DNA of 64,000 nt from Branchipolynoe longqiensis (GCA_030323885.1 CM059196.1:38764535-38828534); one strand, 5' to 3'. Shown: positions 9,737 through 20,749, counted from the stretch's first letter. The notes: generated by a model not told the origin, from the letters alone. Made by a program: numbers and translations.

Positions 9737-12029
9737 CTGGTGGCAGCAACACGACAGCACAGCGCGCGAGAGAGCGCCACCACCGACAACAACAAGTCTT
9801 AATTATCCATGTTATTAGATTGATTTTGGATTGATTGATTTGTTACTGATGCCTTAATGAATGCGGCTGCCAGGTTGTTGACGGGTACAAAGAAATTTGA
9901 TCACATCACTCCTGTGCTGAAATTATTACACTGGCTCCCTGTGGAGAAGAGAATTGATTTCAAGGTGCTGCTTCTTGTATATCGTGCCTTGCATGATCAG
10001 GCTCCAGAATATATGAACAGATGTTCGAACACTGCGCTCCACAGTCTCTCCAGCCAGTTAGCAGTTCCTCGAAGCAGACTCAAAGGCTTTGGGGATTGAG
10101 CTTTTAGTATTGCTGCCCCGAGACTGTAGAATGCTGTACCAGGATATATCACAGATTGTAAATCTGTTGGTGTTTTTAAAAGGTCTTAAGACACATTTGT
10201 TTAAATCTGCTTTTAACTACATGAAATTTATTTTCCTGTATATTTGTTTGTTATGTAAAGCACCTGAGAATGGCTTGCTGGATCGGGCGCTATATAAATG
10301 TTTTATTTATTTTATTTTTTAGCACCATGTCAGTAAATATAAAGGGGCCATATTCAGGTGGAAGACAATGCAAACAACAATAAGTATTAAGTGTCCATTG
10401 ATTGATTGATTTGTTACTGAATGGCTTAGCGCCATGTCAGTGAATAAAGAGGGGGCCATATTCAGGTGGGAGATAACACCAACAATGGGAAGCGCTATTA
10501 ATTATCCAGGTTATTAGGATTTATTGATGATTTATTGATTGATTGCTGATGGCTAAACGCCATGTCATTGAATATAAAAGAGCCATATTCAGGTGGAAGA
10601 AAACGGCAACGACACGTATTATTTGTCCATGTTATAAGGATTGATTGAGGATTGATTGATTGATTGAATGGTTGCTGCTGGTTTAGCATCATGTCAGTGA
10701 ACAGGACATATAACTTTATAAGCAAATGCGGACCGGGCGCAGTGGCCGAATCGCTAGAGGGCAAGCTTATCGTGCGGAAGGTCGGGAGTTCGATTCCTGG
10801 TCGAGTCAAACCGATGACTTATCAAATTGATACTTGTCGCTTCCCAGCCTGGTGGTCTGCGTTATTAGTATAGGGCAAGGAGTGGGTCATCATCATCATG
10901 CTGTCGGTCGCGATGCGACAAAGACTGCTTTCATTACTTGACTGCCGCTCTCCATTTAGCTCTCTGCTGTGAGAGTTGTGTCCATGAGTCGGTCTTAATG
11001 TCTCTCAGCTTCAGGTTTCTCTTGATGGTATCTTTGAACCGGAGACGGGGGCGCCCTCTCTTTCTGTAGCCAAAAGACAGTTGAGAATAGAGGATCTGCT
11101 TTGGTAGCCTGTCTGATGACATCCTCATGAGGTGTCCAGTCCACCGGAGATTCTTTTTGATCAGAAGATCTTCCATAGAGGGCAGCCCCATCCGTTCGAG
11201 TATTTCCTTATTCGTCACTTTGTCCTTCCAGGTTAGCCTCATGATTGAACGCAGATGTCGCATCATGAAGGCATGCAGCTTTTTCACCTGCCGTCTGTAC
11301 ACTGTCCAGGCCTCAGCTCCGTATAGTAGGGTGGATAGCACGATTGCGCGGTAGATCTTACCTTTGACCCGAATGGACACATGGTGGTTGTTCCAGAGTC
11401 TCTGGCGTAGTCGGCCGAAAGATGCGCTAGCCTTGGCCATCCTCCTCTGTATCTCAGCATCAATGCGTCCATCACTTGATATTGTGCATCCGAGATAGGT
11501 GAATTAACATTTCATGAAAGCTGCCTGCAAAAGTGATGAAGTGCTGCTGGCTTTTGCAAGTTACCAGCGGCACTCTCTCGGGGAGCAAATAGAGGTTTCA
11601 CACCGGCAAGAACATGTCAAGACAGGCGCAAATCTATTTGTCCCTGCAGTGGCTGGTCGGGAGATGTTGGGAGTTCCATACATCAACCGCCCATAATGCT
11701 GCCACAGTGACATGGTTTTCTGTTTAGGGTTTGCTCCCTTAGCCTTCGGTTCTGTCAAGGACCTGTACCACAAGGCAGTGGTTTAGAACTCTGCAAGGCA
11801 GGGGCGTCAAACTCCCTGAGGTATTGCTATACCTGCATACCTGTGGGTAGTGGCAGGATAATGTGACAATGAGTCTGGAATTTTCCACTGCATTATCAGG
11901 TAATGGTGCTGGTGGATGGTCTTCCCCCTGGAGCAGCACTATAAAGTCCCCATGAGTGCGCACAGTCACAAATTGGTACCCGTCCTGTTATGACCTTAGA
12001 TTTTGCCAAGACATAGGACATAGCAAACA

Positions 12030-12077
<48 letters not shown>

Positions 12078-14121
12078 TATATATACATATATATATACAT
12101 ATGTATAAGCCACCGCAGACTCACCACTGAACAGGTAGATGTCACCGTTGTCGGCAGACACGGTGGCGCCACCTATGTGTGAGGCGTGGACCCCGGGGAA
12201 CACCCATGCTATGCTGGCCGGGTTGGAGCCACGGGCCGCCCGGAAACCATCTCTGCGCCGGTCGTACTGGTAGCGCCACACCTGGTCGCCCTGCGAATTA
12301 CAAAACACTGCATGATTACTGATTCCAATTGTTATTTTCCGCAATTAACCTGCAACCCTAACCCTAATCCTAACTCACCATCACCCCACAATATAGAAAT
12401 TTAAAAAACACCACCAAAGTACAACCTCCACCCTATAACACCTAACCAATACTAATGACGCATCTATACTGCCCACAAGGCAGTATAGATGCATAGTTAT
12501 TCATTATACATTGACTGACATTGTGCGAAGTATATGCCAGTTACTCAAAACAATTCAAATGTATTCTGCAACCATTATCTACATAATCCCAGACGGGATG
12601 GCCGAATGAGTTAGAGCGTCCGTCTCCCGTGCTGGTAGATCGTGGGGTCGTGGTTTCGAACCCCGGTCGAGTCAAACCAATGACTTAAAAATTGATACTT
12701 GTCGCTTCATAGCCATGCGCTCGGCATTATTAGGACCGGGCCAGGACTGGTGTGTTCAGTGTCAGAATAATATGACTGAGTGGGATACCAGGTCATGGTG
12801 CCGATGGCCTGGTTTCAAAGTGGGGCAGCACTATAAAGTCGCCATGAGTGCGCACTGTCACAAGTCGGTACCGTCTGATATGACCTTAGATGTTGATAGG
12901 ATGTAAAACAACAACAAACAAACAGCAAACAAACAAACATAATCCAAATTCCACTAGCAACCAGTCATACCCATTGTACTAATGCCTCCAAACAAGAAAC
13001 TCCATCCTTACCAGCAAATCTAGGGAATACTGTACAGCCAAACATTATCCTGTAGTTCACATGTACAAAATAAAATATCTGATGGTATGAACGCATAGTG
13101 CCTTACCACTCCCGATTATTGTTTATATTGTTCATACAATCTTTTCAGTTCATCCATAAATAGTGCACATGTAATGATGTATGCACCATGACTGTTAGGA
13201 CCAGAAGACCAGCATCTCGGACCTGATAACAAAATGGTATTCAATTGAATTTAAAGGTGCATAGTCCGATGGTTTGGGGTTTCTGTCATTTTCTGAGATA
13301 AATATATTAGGTTGATCGTTATAATCTACCTTACCTTATTTTAAAGTAACTTTTATTTTAAATGGCTAACTTTGGCGATATTTGAAGTGCAAACATGTGA
13401 AATTATTTTTGGCAAGCACGCCAAAACTCTGACACCATAGGCGTCTGCAGTAACAGGTTCTATTAAATTGCCTTAGTATTGCCTTCTACATTATGACACA
13501 TGTTTAATATGTGTACCAGCATCTAAGGTAGATATTTAGAATCAAATCTAGATCATTGTTTTGGTTTTGAAAATTTGATGTTTTCATCGGACTATGTATC
13601 TTTAAAATGAATTGTACTGCAGTTCTGACAGTTTACTGAAATGTATCTATTAACCATTCAAAAATCAGCCAATCAGATGTGAGAAAGATGTCCAGTAAGT
13701 TGACCAAATAGTGTTCTCTATATAGTGCATGCCACATGCCCTCATCCTCACACTGAACAGGTAGGTCGTCTCCGACTGGTGTCGACCGCGCTTATGGCCG
13801 CGTCTCCTGCCGTGTCGCTTGTGTGACGTCATGGCGGCGGTCACGTGACGAGGTGCCCCGGGGAACACGTCACTAATCGGGCGGGGAAAGCCGAACGCCA
13901 CGCCCTCGTGGAGACGAAACAGACTGGCACCTTGAACGGAACATTTGTTTGTTGGGGTTTTACATCCTGGCAACATATAAGGAGCTGCCCCACAGCTATG
14001 CACAGTTGCAATATCTTTGAGCAATAATGGAAAGGGCAAATATGATATACACAAACTATGCTATTTCTTATTATCATTTACATAATGCATTATACAACAT
14101 ATATATGATTTATATATATAT

Positions 14122-14165
<44 letters not shown>

Positions 14166-17100
14166 CACCTCGAAATGCATAGACGTATCCGTCATCCGTA
14201 TTCACAATAGCATCAACACTTCCGTCACATTCTCTAGCCGTTGGCTCTGCAACCGTCATCGTTGCCACAGAAGCTGACGTCACGGCTTCTAGAGTTGCAT
14301 TTGTTGCCATGGTTACTGATGTAAAGCTTTCTGTGAAATCAACTTCGCTTGTCGTCGTTTCGTTGACCACTGTCGTCAGTATTGTCTCCGTTGACGTCAT
14401 CGCTACCCCTAGTGACGTCATTACTGTAGAGCTTTCTTGTGATGACGTCACATAAGTCGCTTTGGATCCTATTAAAAATAAGGCATACATGGAGGGTATA
14501 TATAATTTTGTAGAAAACAGGTCTCAACTTGTGCCGATCGCAGTGCCATTTTCCACTGAGATAAACCCCTGGTGTAAAGATTTGATTCTTGAATATATAA
14601 GTGTATCATTTTCCGATCAGCCTACTATATTTATCCTTAGAAAATATGGCACAAACTCAAGATTATCTGAATATTTAGCTTTAAACTAAAACAATTCAAA
14701 CTTTTTTTTAAACAAAAAAAACCCCATATCAGTTCACGTCTTCCTAACATTCTTTTAGCCAGCTGCCCTTATTGTGATTCGGTAAAGGAAAAAACACTGA
14801 CTGAAAGTACAGGTAACTGAGAAGAAACTTTGAGACCCCCAGCATCCAACATATGAAAATAGCAAAGTTATAACAAAACGGTCGGTGGGCAGAAAAAAAT
14901 GTGGACACCCAAAATACAATCCAAGGTGCAGTGGGGTGTGGGGGAGTAGGGGAGGAGGAAGATGTCGCTTCCTGACAAATCAAATGCATTGTGGCCTATT
15001 TGCGGAATCTAAAAATGCAGCAATACATACCGTATAGATGCTGTATGGCAGCGACGTCATCCTGTCCCAAGTCTACTTCCGGTTGACACTGCCCGGCCCA
15101 GGGCCACATGATGGAGTCCTGGTCTTCGGAGTGCCGGACGCCGAGACTGTGTCCGATCTCGTGGATGGCCACACACAGCAGCGGTGTCCCTTTGGGCAGG
15201 GTGAGAAAAAAGCTTAGTGTAAATTGGAGTTTGGAGGCACACAGCCTGTGTGGCTACATCACTGCTACATCTATGTACAGATGTGTAGTAGTCTGTACAT
15301 GAGCTCCACTACCATGCGGTGGCAGCAGACACTATGCCGCAGACCTATGCAGTTACACTGAACTGTGCTAGGTGGTGGCACGCTAGCCACCAGGCAGGGC
15401 CCCAACTGGGATGCCCTCTACTGTGTGTAGTTAGCACCCCCACCCACCCACCTGTAGAGGCGACATGGGAACTAGCGAGTTAGGGGGTGGGTCACTTGAC
15501 TGTTGGCGCTGCACAGAGCGGATAGGTTTTGGTAATAAACCAGTGGAAGCATACTGTCTCCAAATCTTGGCATTCTTCCATGTGTGTGTGACGAGTGAAA
15601 GATCGTGCAATGAATGGTGGACATCGTAGTCTACCATAGATGCATTGTCCGATGAAGCATCAAATTTTCAAAACCAAAGCAATTGTGTACAACCGATTCT
15701 GCATATCTAACTTAGATACTGATGCACTTATTAAGAATTTGGTGCCATATGGAAGGGTATACTTAGAGAGTTTAATATAAGCTGTTACTGCTGAAACCTA
15801 TGGTGTCAGAGTTTTGGTGTGCTTGCCGAAACTAATTTGACATGTTTGCACTCCAAATATTTCAAAACGCAGCTATTTAAAATAAAAGTTACTTCAAATA
15901 AAAGTTATAATAATCAATTTAATGTATTTATCTCAGAAAGATCTACAGGAACTCAAAAGCATCGTGTTTGTTTGGGTTGTGCTTTTTTAGTCCAATAGCG
16001 AGATGGTCAGATTAAACAAGGTCCGACTGATTCAGCTACAAGAAACAAACAATAGAGCCCGGGAAGTGGAGGTGGAAAAAAAAGAAGTTTTATTTACAAA
16101 CAGGTAGCATTTGGACTCAGCCCTAAGAAGTAAAATGCAAAAGAGTAGGGTGGGTGGGTGGAAAGTTTGTAAGTCACCAGAAAACTGGAAAGGGAAGGGA
16201 AGGCGGCGTGATGCGGGTGATGGAGTGAAAATGTGAAAGTGTGAAACGCCAATAACATGGAGAGAGAGATAAACTCGTCCATCCACTTGAAGACGAGTCC
16301 AAAGCACAGTGGGCAGGGGAGGAGGGTGGTGTGGCATTCCCACTGAATCAAACGCAAAGTGAACGTTGCAAACAATGTAGACTGACTAGTGCTGAATAAT
16401 AATAATAGAGTATCGTACACTACTCGACTATGAAAAGTCATCAAGATTACAGCCTGCACGTTGTGAATTTGACCCTCCCCCCCCCACCCCCGTACAACAA
16501 CAATCAAATGATCTGACTAAATTCGCCAGTAACCACCTAGTAACAATGACGGACAGCATGAGTGTATATCACTAGCGAACCGTGGCGATTGTACATCCAC
16601 GAACTGATAGGTAGCTCAGAGTGAGTGTTTGGAGCTTTAGGTCCTATCAACATCTGAGGTCATATCAGGACGGGTACAGATTTATAACAGCGTACACACA
16701 TGGTGACTTTATAGCACTTCCCCACTAGGGTGTCATGGTGCCATGGTGCCAACACAATGATTCAATATCCAATCGGTTCTTGCCCTATCTTGGCAAGGAT
16801 AAAAATGACGACGGTATTCTGTTTGATTTAGTCCAGGATCGAACACACGACCTCCCGCACGCAAAGTCGGAACCTTATGCTAACTAGTCTACTCTATACG
16901 GATGTGTTTGTGTTGAAGGTGATACATTGTTCTATATTTCAACTTTATATCTGGCCTGTGTGCAAATTATCTACGTATATATATATGTTTTGTTTCATTG
17001 TTGTTTTACATCCAACCAACATCTAAGGTAGTATCAGGACGGGTACCGACTTTTGACAGTGCACACTCACGCCAACTTTATAGTGCTGCTACATATGGAC

Positions 17101-17830
17101 ACCAGGCCACTGGCACCATGACATAATATCCGATACAGTCACATTATCCTGATAACCAGTCCTTGTCCTATCCTATTAATGCCGAGTGCCAGGCTAGGTA
17201 GCAAGAAGTATCAATTTGCTAAGTCATTGGTTTGACTCTGTTATGATTCGAACCTCCGACCTTCTGCACGGGAAGCCTGCGCTGTACTCATTCGGCAACC
17301 AGGTCCGGTATACATGTATATATATTCTTTTATAATTTGTGTACAGCTACACATGTATACACCTACACATATATGCATATATATATATATATATATATCT
17401 ATATATATATATATACCATTGTAGAATCTAATGTTCGGATATGTGCCTGTGCACGTAGGCTATGAGGAAAACAATACAGACAAAGAGAGAGGAAGAGAGT
17501 AAAGTATAATAGAAGAAGAGAGAGTCCAGCCCTCTGGTTTATTGTTGATATAGTTACATGGGTTCATTGTAGGGTATCATACCACCTCCTTCCACCGATG
17601 GGAATCGAGCATTCCTGGTCCCACCAATAGGAATCCAGCATTCCTGGTCTCCATGGATACTAGTCGTCTGCCCAGCACCAGTAGCTGTATGGCCTCATGG
17701 CCACCACCAACATTGACCTCTTGAGTGTGGTGACCCCTACCCCAGCAGAGGGGTAGGCCCTGAGTGCCATCATACCCAGACCTGCAAGCACCACTATGTC
17801 TTTTTACATCCCACTCAGGCACCACCAACC

Positions 17831-17871
<41 letters not shown>

Positions 17872-18237
17872 GTGCCTTGTCACGTACACCGATCAGTACT
17901 AGAACATTTGCATTCCCCCCTTGTGGAATATCGGAATATTTTACACCATGATCAGATATATATATATATATATGCATATCTACAATGCAGAACCGGTGTG
18001 AACACAAGTACCCCATCCCTGAGAAGAGAACTAGTCAGATGAATAAACAAAATATAAAAAGAATGTAATCCCAAATGCAAAGCGCCAACCTGCCCGGCTG
18101 TTCACCTCGATCCACGTCTCAGCGTCGTCGAAATGTGTGTCGCCGGAAATGGCTGGGAACCACGTGGTGGTCGGAGGGAAGAACGCATGCGCCAGCGTCC
18201 CGCCCGGGCCGTCGAACGGAGCGTTGTCCCCGTGAAG
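9417..18237 (-). CDS. Matrix metalloproteinase (catalytic C-part, hinge, four-blade hemopexin), six exons
   Basis: Secreted zinc endopeptidase of the metzincin/MMP family, expected to cleave extracellular-matrix proteins. Exons in transcript order are 18237-18090, 15189-15031, 14468-14169, 13930-13752, 12290-12125 and 9736-9417. All junctions are GT/AG and in phase, giving 423 residues plus TAG. It begins at [13 protein letters not shown] (structural Zn/Ca site), continues through [11 protein letters not shown], then the catalytic motif [14 protein letters not shown] and Met-turn SIMWP. A Ser/Thr/Val-rich hinge of about 65 residues follows, then hemopexin starting at [11 protein letters not shown] and closing at YFLFWCPAG; these two Cys fit the conserved disulfide. 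There is no C-terminal membrane segment, so it is probably soluble. The propeptide with cysteine switch (PRCGxxD) and the start of the catalytic domain are not found; the 500-N gap at 18507-19006 lies where they should be. Blade 2 carries an unusual basic insert ([16 protein letters not shown]). The assignment to an MMP is firm; the subtype is not. Confidence 0.93.
9795..10725. repeat. Tandem ~115-bp repeat array in the MMP last intron
   Basis: Units contain TTGATTGATTTGTTACTGAA, then GCGCCATGTCAGTGAATA, then GGCCATATTCAGGTGG, then a TATCCATGTTATTAGG-like segment. Units start near 9795 (interrupted), 10400, 10515 and 10635. The CR1-like fragment at 9857-10320 is inserted into the first unit. 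Confidence 0.7.
9857..10320 (+). pseudogene. CR1-like non-LTR retrotransposon, 3' end of reverse transcriptase ORF
   Basis: Encodes [39 protein letters not shown] and [11 protein letters not shown], the conserved C-terminus of CR1/L2-like reverse-transcriptase polyproteins. A frameshift after GFGD continues as [11 protein letters not shown] in another frame. The 3' end is GGGCGCTATATAAATGTTTT followed by TTTATT repeats, as is usual for such elements. It is 5'-truncated and inserted into the local tandem repeat, antisense to the MMP gene. Confidence 0.8.
10728..10882 (+). mobile_element. SINE-A copy, 5' half
   Basis: GGGCGCAGTGGCCGAATCGC (A-box region), GAGTTCGATTCCTGG (B box) and the body start GATACTTGTCGCTTCC. 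Cut off where the RTE-like element's (CAT)n begins. Confidence 0.85.
10887..11502 (-). pseudogene. RTE-like retrotransposon, 3' part of reverse transcriptase ORF
   Basis: The minus-strand frame runs from about 11502 ([20 protein letters not shown]) through [20 protein letters not shown] and [20 protein letters not shown] to a stop at 10934. This is the well-known C-terminal region of endonuclease-reverse-transcriptase polyproteins. It ends in (ATG)n, as RTE-type elements do. The catalytic palm (YADD) and endonuclease are missing, so it is a 5'-truncated copy in the MMP intron. Confidence 0.82.
11503..11845 (-). mobile_element. Composite-retroposon body next to the RTE fragment
   Basis: Over 85% similar by eye to 4005-4330 (shared CAGTGGCTGGTCGGGAGATG). 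Here it abuts the coding part of the RTE-like element, whereas in the other three copies only the RTE 3' tail is present. It may be an upstream part of the same element or a partner sequence. Confidence 0.6.
11846..12032 (+). mobile_element. SINE-A copy, 3' part
   Basis: Diverged body with GAGCAGCACTATAAAGTC and a CAAACAAAC tail, followed by (AT)n at 12030-12105. Confidence 0.7.
12030..12105. repeat. (AT)n microsatellite
   Basis: About 75 bp of alternating AT, within 20 bp of the donor of the hemopexin blade 3 exon. Confidence 0.95.
12125..12290 (-). CDS. MMP exon: hemopexin blade 3
   Basis: 166 bp, phase 0 to 1. Acceptor TTGTAATTCGCAG, donor TTCAGTG|GTGAGT. Encodes [12 protein letters not shown] and [19 protein letters not shown], a hemopexin repeat. 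Immediately downstream the intron contains a 75-bp (AT)n tract. Confidence 0.93.
12593..12943 (+). mobile_element. SINE-A, full-length copy
   Basis: CAGACGGGATGGCCGAATGA head, GGTTTCGAACCCCGGTCGAG B box, all body blocks, and the AAAACAACAACAAACAAACA tail. One of the most complete copies. Confidence 0.9.
13251..13606. mobile_element. MITE-1 copy (TA-flanked, ~350 bp)
   Basis: MITE-1 termini are AAAGTTGCATAGTCCGATG and its reverse complement, flanked by TA. The core contains TTTTGGCAAGCTTGCCAAAA-like dyads and TCTGACACCATAGGCTTCTG. This copy is near complete (left GGTGCATAGTCCGATGG, right CATCGGACTATGTATCTTTA). No coding capacity; Tc1/mariner mobilisation is inferred from the TA flanks only. 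Confidence 0.85.
13752..13930 (-). CDS. MMP exon: hemopexin blade 2
   Basis: 179 bp. The exon starts after GTTCAAG with GTGCC completing the split Gly codon, and ends at TTCAGT|GTGAGG in phase 0. Encodes [14 protein letters not shown], typical of an inter-blade segment, and ETTYLFS, the next blade start. Between them is a highly basic stretch ([15 protein letters not shown]), longer than usual and perhaps a heparin-binding or proprotein-convertase-sensitive loop (inference). Confidence 0.88.
14110..14163. repeat. (AT)n microsatellite adjoining MMP exon
   Basis: The tract ends 6 bp from the donor of the hinge exon, so the start of the intron on the minus strand is (AT)n. Confidence 0.95.
14169..14468 (-). 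CDS. MMP exon: hinge and hemopexin blade 1
   Basis: 300 bp, phase 1 to 1. Acceptor TTTTTAATAG, donor TTTCGAG|GTGGGT. About 65 residues of Ser/Thr/Val-rich linker (probably O-glycosylated, inferred from composition), with NETT and NATL as N-glycosylation sequons. Then [20 protein letters not shown], a canonical hemopexin repeat start with its conserved Cys. An (AT)n microsatellite begins only about 10 bp inside the following intron. Confidence 0.92.
15031..15189 (-). CDS. MMP exon: catalytic zinc-binding helix and Met-turn
   Basis: 159 bp, phase 1 to 1. Acceptor CTGCCCAAAG, donor TACG|GTATGT. Encodes [18 protein letters not shown] with the three zinc-binding His and the general-base Glu intact, SIMWP as Met-turn, and [11 protein letters not shown], the closing helix of MMP catalytic domains. 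The domain therefore looks catalytically competent. Confidence 0.95.
15641..15975. mobile_element. MITE-1 copy, one end degraded
   Basis: Starts ATGCATTGTCCGATGAAG and contains the MITE-1 core in the orientation opposite to 13251. The right end (AAAGCATCGTGTTTG) has lost the terminal bases. Confidence 0.75.
16000..16620. other. MMP intron, no further element recognised
   Basis: Mixed-composition intronic DNA with a C-run at 16477. The short frames on the minus strand show no domain. Confidence 0.5.
16625..16900 (-). mobile_element. SINE-A copy, diverged
   Basis: Reversed SINE-A with GACTTTATAGCACTTCCCCAC and a recognisable head toward 16900. Confidence 0.75.
16995..17312 (-). mobile_element. 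SINE-A, near full-length
   Basis: Reversed copy from a TTGTTGTTTTACATCC tail to a head near ATTCGGCAACCAGGTCCGG. The B box is readable in reverse as GATTCGAACCTCCGACC. Confidence 0.85.
17340..17985. repeat. (AT)n tracts flanking MMP intronic DNA
   Basis: Three (AT)n blocks at 17360-17412, 17835-17870 and 17955-17980 in intronic sequence with no other recognised feature. Confidence 0.85.
18090..18237 (-). CDS. MMP exon: catalytic domain, structural metal site
   Basis: 148 bp, phase 0 to 1. Acceptor TTCGTGTCTCAG, donor GGCAG|GTTGGC. Encodes [20 protein letters not shown] and [11 protein letters not shown], the His/Asp ligands of the structural zinc and calcium. A longer-than-usual loop (TTTWFPAIS) replaces the usual short Gly-rich turn before GDTHFD. 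Confidence 0.92.
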
Positions 18238-18264
18238 CTGAGACACGAAGCGAAGGTCAAGGTC

Positions 18265-18506
18265 GACCTCACCGTTTACGACCTAAACCTGCCCGTTTCG
18301 CGCATAAAACTGGGTTTTAGTCGTTAGGTGTGCGACCCCCGCACACACCAGAGCCTTGCGATTCGCGACTTAAAACTCAGTTTTAGGGCTTAAAACTGGA
18401 ATCTTATAAGAAAAATGAATCGGCCAGTTTTAGGTCGTAAACAGGTCACGAGTCGTAGTCAGTTTGAGCACGCGAATCATAAACGGGAGGCGTGCGCCAG
18501 CTATAA
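18265..18506. other. Inverted-repeat-bearing segment cut by the assembly gap
   Basis: GTTTACGACCTAAA near 18272 pairs with TTTAGGTCGTAAAC near 18430, with several further AAACTGGGTTTTAG-like motifs between. It ends abruptly at the N run. It may be part of a foldback or TIR element that hindered assembly. Confidence 0.4.
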
Positions 18507-19006
18507 NNNNNNNNNNNNNNNNNNNNNNNNNNNNNNNNNNNNNNNNNNNNNNNNNNNNNNNNNNNNNNNNNNNNNNNNNNNNNNNNNNNNNNNNNNNNNN
18601 NNNNNNNNNNNNNNNNNNNNNNNNNNNNNNNNNNNNNNNNNNNNNNNNNNNNNNNNNNNNNNNNNNNNNNNNNNNNNNNNNNNNNNNNNNNNNNNNNNNN
18701 NNNNNNNNNNNNNNNNNNNNNNNNNNNNNNNNNNNNNNNNNNNNNNNNNNNNNNNNNNNNNNNNNNNNNNNNNNNNNNNNNNNNNNNNNNNNNNNNNNNN
18801 NNNNNNNNNNNNNNNNNNNNNNNNNNNNNNNNNNNNNNNNNNNNNNNNNNNNNNNNNNNNNNNNNNNNNNNNNNNNNNNNNNNNNNNNNNNNNNNNNNNN
18901 NNNNNNNNNNNNNNNNNNNNNNNNNNNNNNNNNNNNNNNNNNNNNNNNNNNNNNNNNNNNNNNNNNNNNNNNNNNNNNNNNNNNNNNNNNNNNNNNNNNN
19001 NNNNNN
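18507..19006. other. Assembly gap, 500 N
   Basis: Exactly 500 N, probably a conventional placeholder of unknown true size. It lies between the putative signal-peptide exon and the first visible catalytic exon of the MMP gene, where propeptide exons would be expected. Confidence 0.99.
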
Positions 19007-19165
19007 CCAGTCCTTACCCTATCTTAATAATTCCGAGACCCTGGCTAGGAAGTGACATGCATCAATATTTAAGTCATTGGTTTGACTTGACCAGGGGGAA
19101 CATCCATGGGCTCAAATCCCATGATCTATCAAAATGGGGAGACAGACGTTTAACTTATTCGTCCA
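19007..19165 (-). mobile_element. SINE-A fragment at gap edge
   Basis: CCAGTCCTTACCCTATCTTA and CATCAATATTTAAGTCATTG are the reversed SINE-A body; the rest lies in the gap. Confidence 0.8.
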
Positions 19166-19219
19166 TCCCATCTGGTACAGACCTATTTATGTATCACATG
19201 TGCAATGAGCTACACTACA

Positions 19220-19400
19220 GCTACCCTTTACAGTAGTTCTTGCCATTATCATCAGAGGGCAGGTTGGTAATGGAAATCATCTATAAGATATTTTCCATGG
19301 AGCATGTACTAGTTTTCACTATTATCATCAGAGGCAGGTTGCTGATGGAAATCCTCTATGAGGCGTCTTCTACAACTTACAAGAGCATGCGCATTGAGCT
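19220..19400. repeat. Two ~85-bp direct repeats
   Basis: ATTATCATCAGAGGGCAGGTTG at 19243 recurs as ATTATCATCAGAGGCAGGTTG at 19321, each followed by ATGGAAATC. A third diverged copy lies at about 19784-19815 (TTTTCATCGGAGAGCAGGTTG), beyond the intervening MITE-1. Related sequence is at 33.7-33.85 kb in the opposite sense. Confidence 0.6.
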
Positions 19401-19414
19401 GCTTACCCAACATA

Positions 19415-19771
19415 TTAAAGCTGCATAGTCCGATCAAATATCAAATTTTCAAAACAAAACCAATTATCTAGATTTGATTTTACATATCTAACTTAGATAG
19501 TGATGCACTTAATATTAAGCGTTTGTTTCTGCATAGCAGGCAATACTAAGTCAATTTAACAGAACCTGTTACTGCAGAAGTCTATGGTGTCAGAGTTTTG
19601 GCAAGCTTGCCAAAACTAATTTTCCATGTTTGCACTCAAAATATCTCAAAAGTTTACCATTTAAAATAAAAGTAACTTTGAACTAATGTAAAGTAGATAC
19701 TAGTGATCGGTCTAATATATTTATCTCAGAAAAAAATACAGAAATTCAAAACCATCGGACTATGCAACTGT
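19415..19771. mobile_element. MITE-1 copy, near complete
   Basis: Left TTAAAGCTGCATAGTCCGAT, right CATCGGACTATGCAACTGTAA; the core matches the 13251 copy in reverse. Intronic in the MMP gene. Confidence 0.9.
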
Positions 19772-19824
19772 AACTTTCACTATTTTCATCGGAGAGCAGG
19801 TTGGGAATAGAAATCATGTATATA

Positions 19825-20690
19825 GGACGCCCCCCTCCCTCCCGACCCAACCCCGTCTCTCATATACGCACTCTCTGATCCACACGACCCCTCCCTCCCC
19901 TCCTCATCCCCTCACCCATTCATTCACTCCCTCCCTCCCCACCCTCTTCCTCTCTCTTATAGTTATACACACTCAGTGACCCAAACTCCACTTCCCCCCC
20001 CCCCTCCGCTCTTCATCCCCTCACCAATTCACTCGCTCACACCCTTTCCCACCCCTTCCTCTGTCATATACCCACTCAGTGATCCACACTCCCGCTCATT
20101 CCTCTCCTCACCCCCTGACCCATATTCATCCCTCACTTCTCACTCCCTCCCCTCCACCCCTTCCTCTCTCCACACTCCCCCCTCCCCATCGCCCATTTAC
20201 TCCCCCCTTCACTCCCTGACTCCCTGACTCCCTGACTCCTGACTCCTGACTCTGCTCCCTGACTCCCACCCTGATCCCTGAACTCCCTGACTCCTGACTC
20301 CCTGCCTCCCTCAATCCCTCACTCCTACCCTCACCCACCCCGTTCCTCTCTCACCATTCCCTACCCTCACTGATCCATACTCCCCCTCCTTTCTCACCCC
20401 CTCACCTATTCACTCCCTCCCTCCCTCACTCCCTCCCCCCACCCACTTCCCCTCTCATATACCCACTCACTGATCAACCCTCCCCTTCCCTCCCCTCCTC
20501 CCCTCTTCACCCATTCACTCTATCCCTCCTCTCCCACATACCCACCCACTCACTGATCCACAGTCCCCTTCCCTCCCCTCCTCACCATATCACTCCCTCA
20601 CTCCCTCCCCTACACCATTTCCTCTCTCTCTCTCTCACTCACTCACACACCCACCCTGTCCACCTCCCTCATCCTCTCACCCGATTTGAC
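19825..20690. repeat. C/T-rich low-complexity tract
   Basis: About 860 bp of degenerate CTCCCTCACTCCCTC-type sequence with a recurrent CACTCACTGATCCACACTCCC module roughly every 110-130 bp. It is strongly strand-asymmetric (purine-rich on the MMP sense strand). Confidence 0.85.
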
Positions 20691-20749
20691 AACAATTCCA
20701 TACGCGGGCTCACCATTGTGTCCCTTTCGTCGGCCACCCTCCTCCTCAC

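Noticed and set aside
12350..12380. CCCTAACCCTAATCCTAACTC, telomere-like sequence
   Set aside because: Only three imperfect units inside an MMP intron; not a telomere array.
12590..12680. tRNA-like sequences with A and B boxes (also near 27240, 35890, 48720 and 56583)
   Set aside because: All are followed by conserved non-tRNA bodies and are repeated many times, so they are SINE heads rather than tRNA genes. The acceptor stem and anticodon arm do not form a clean tRNA.
18415..19236. 273-codon frame across the N run
   Set aside because: Most of it is undefined X from the assembly gap; the ends are repeat and SINE sequence.
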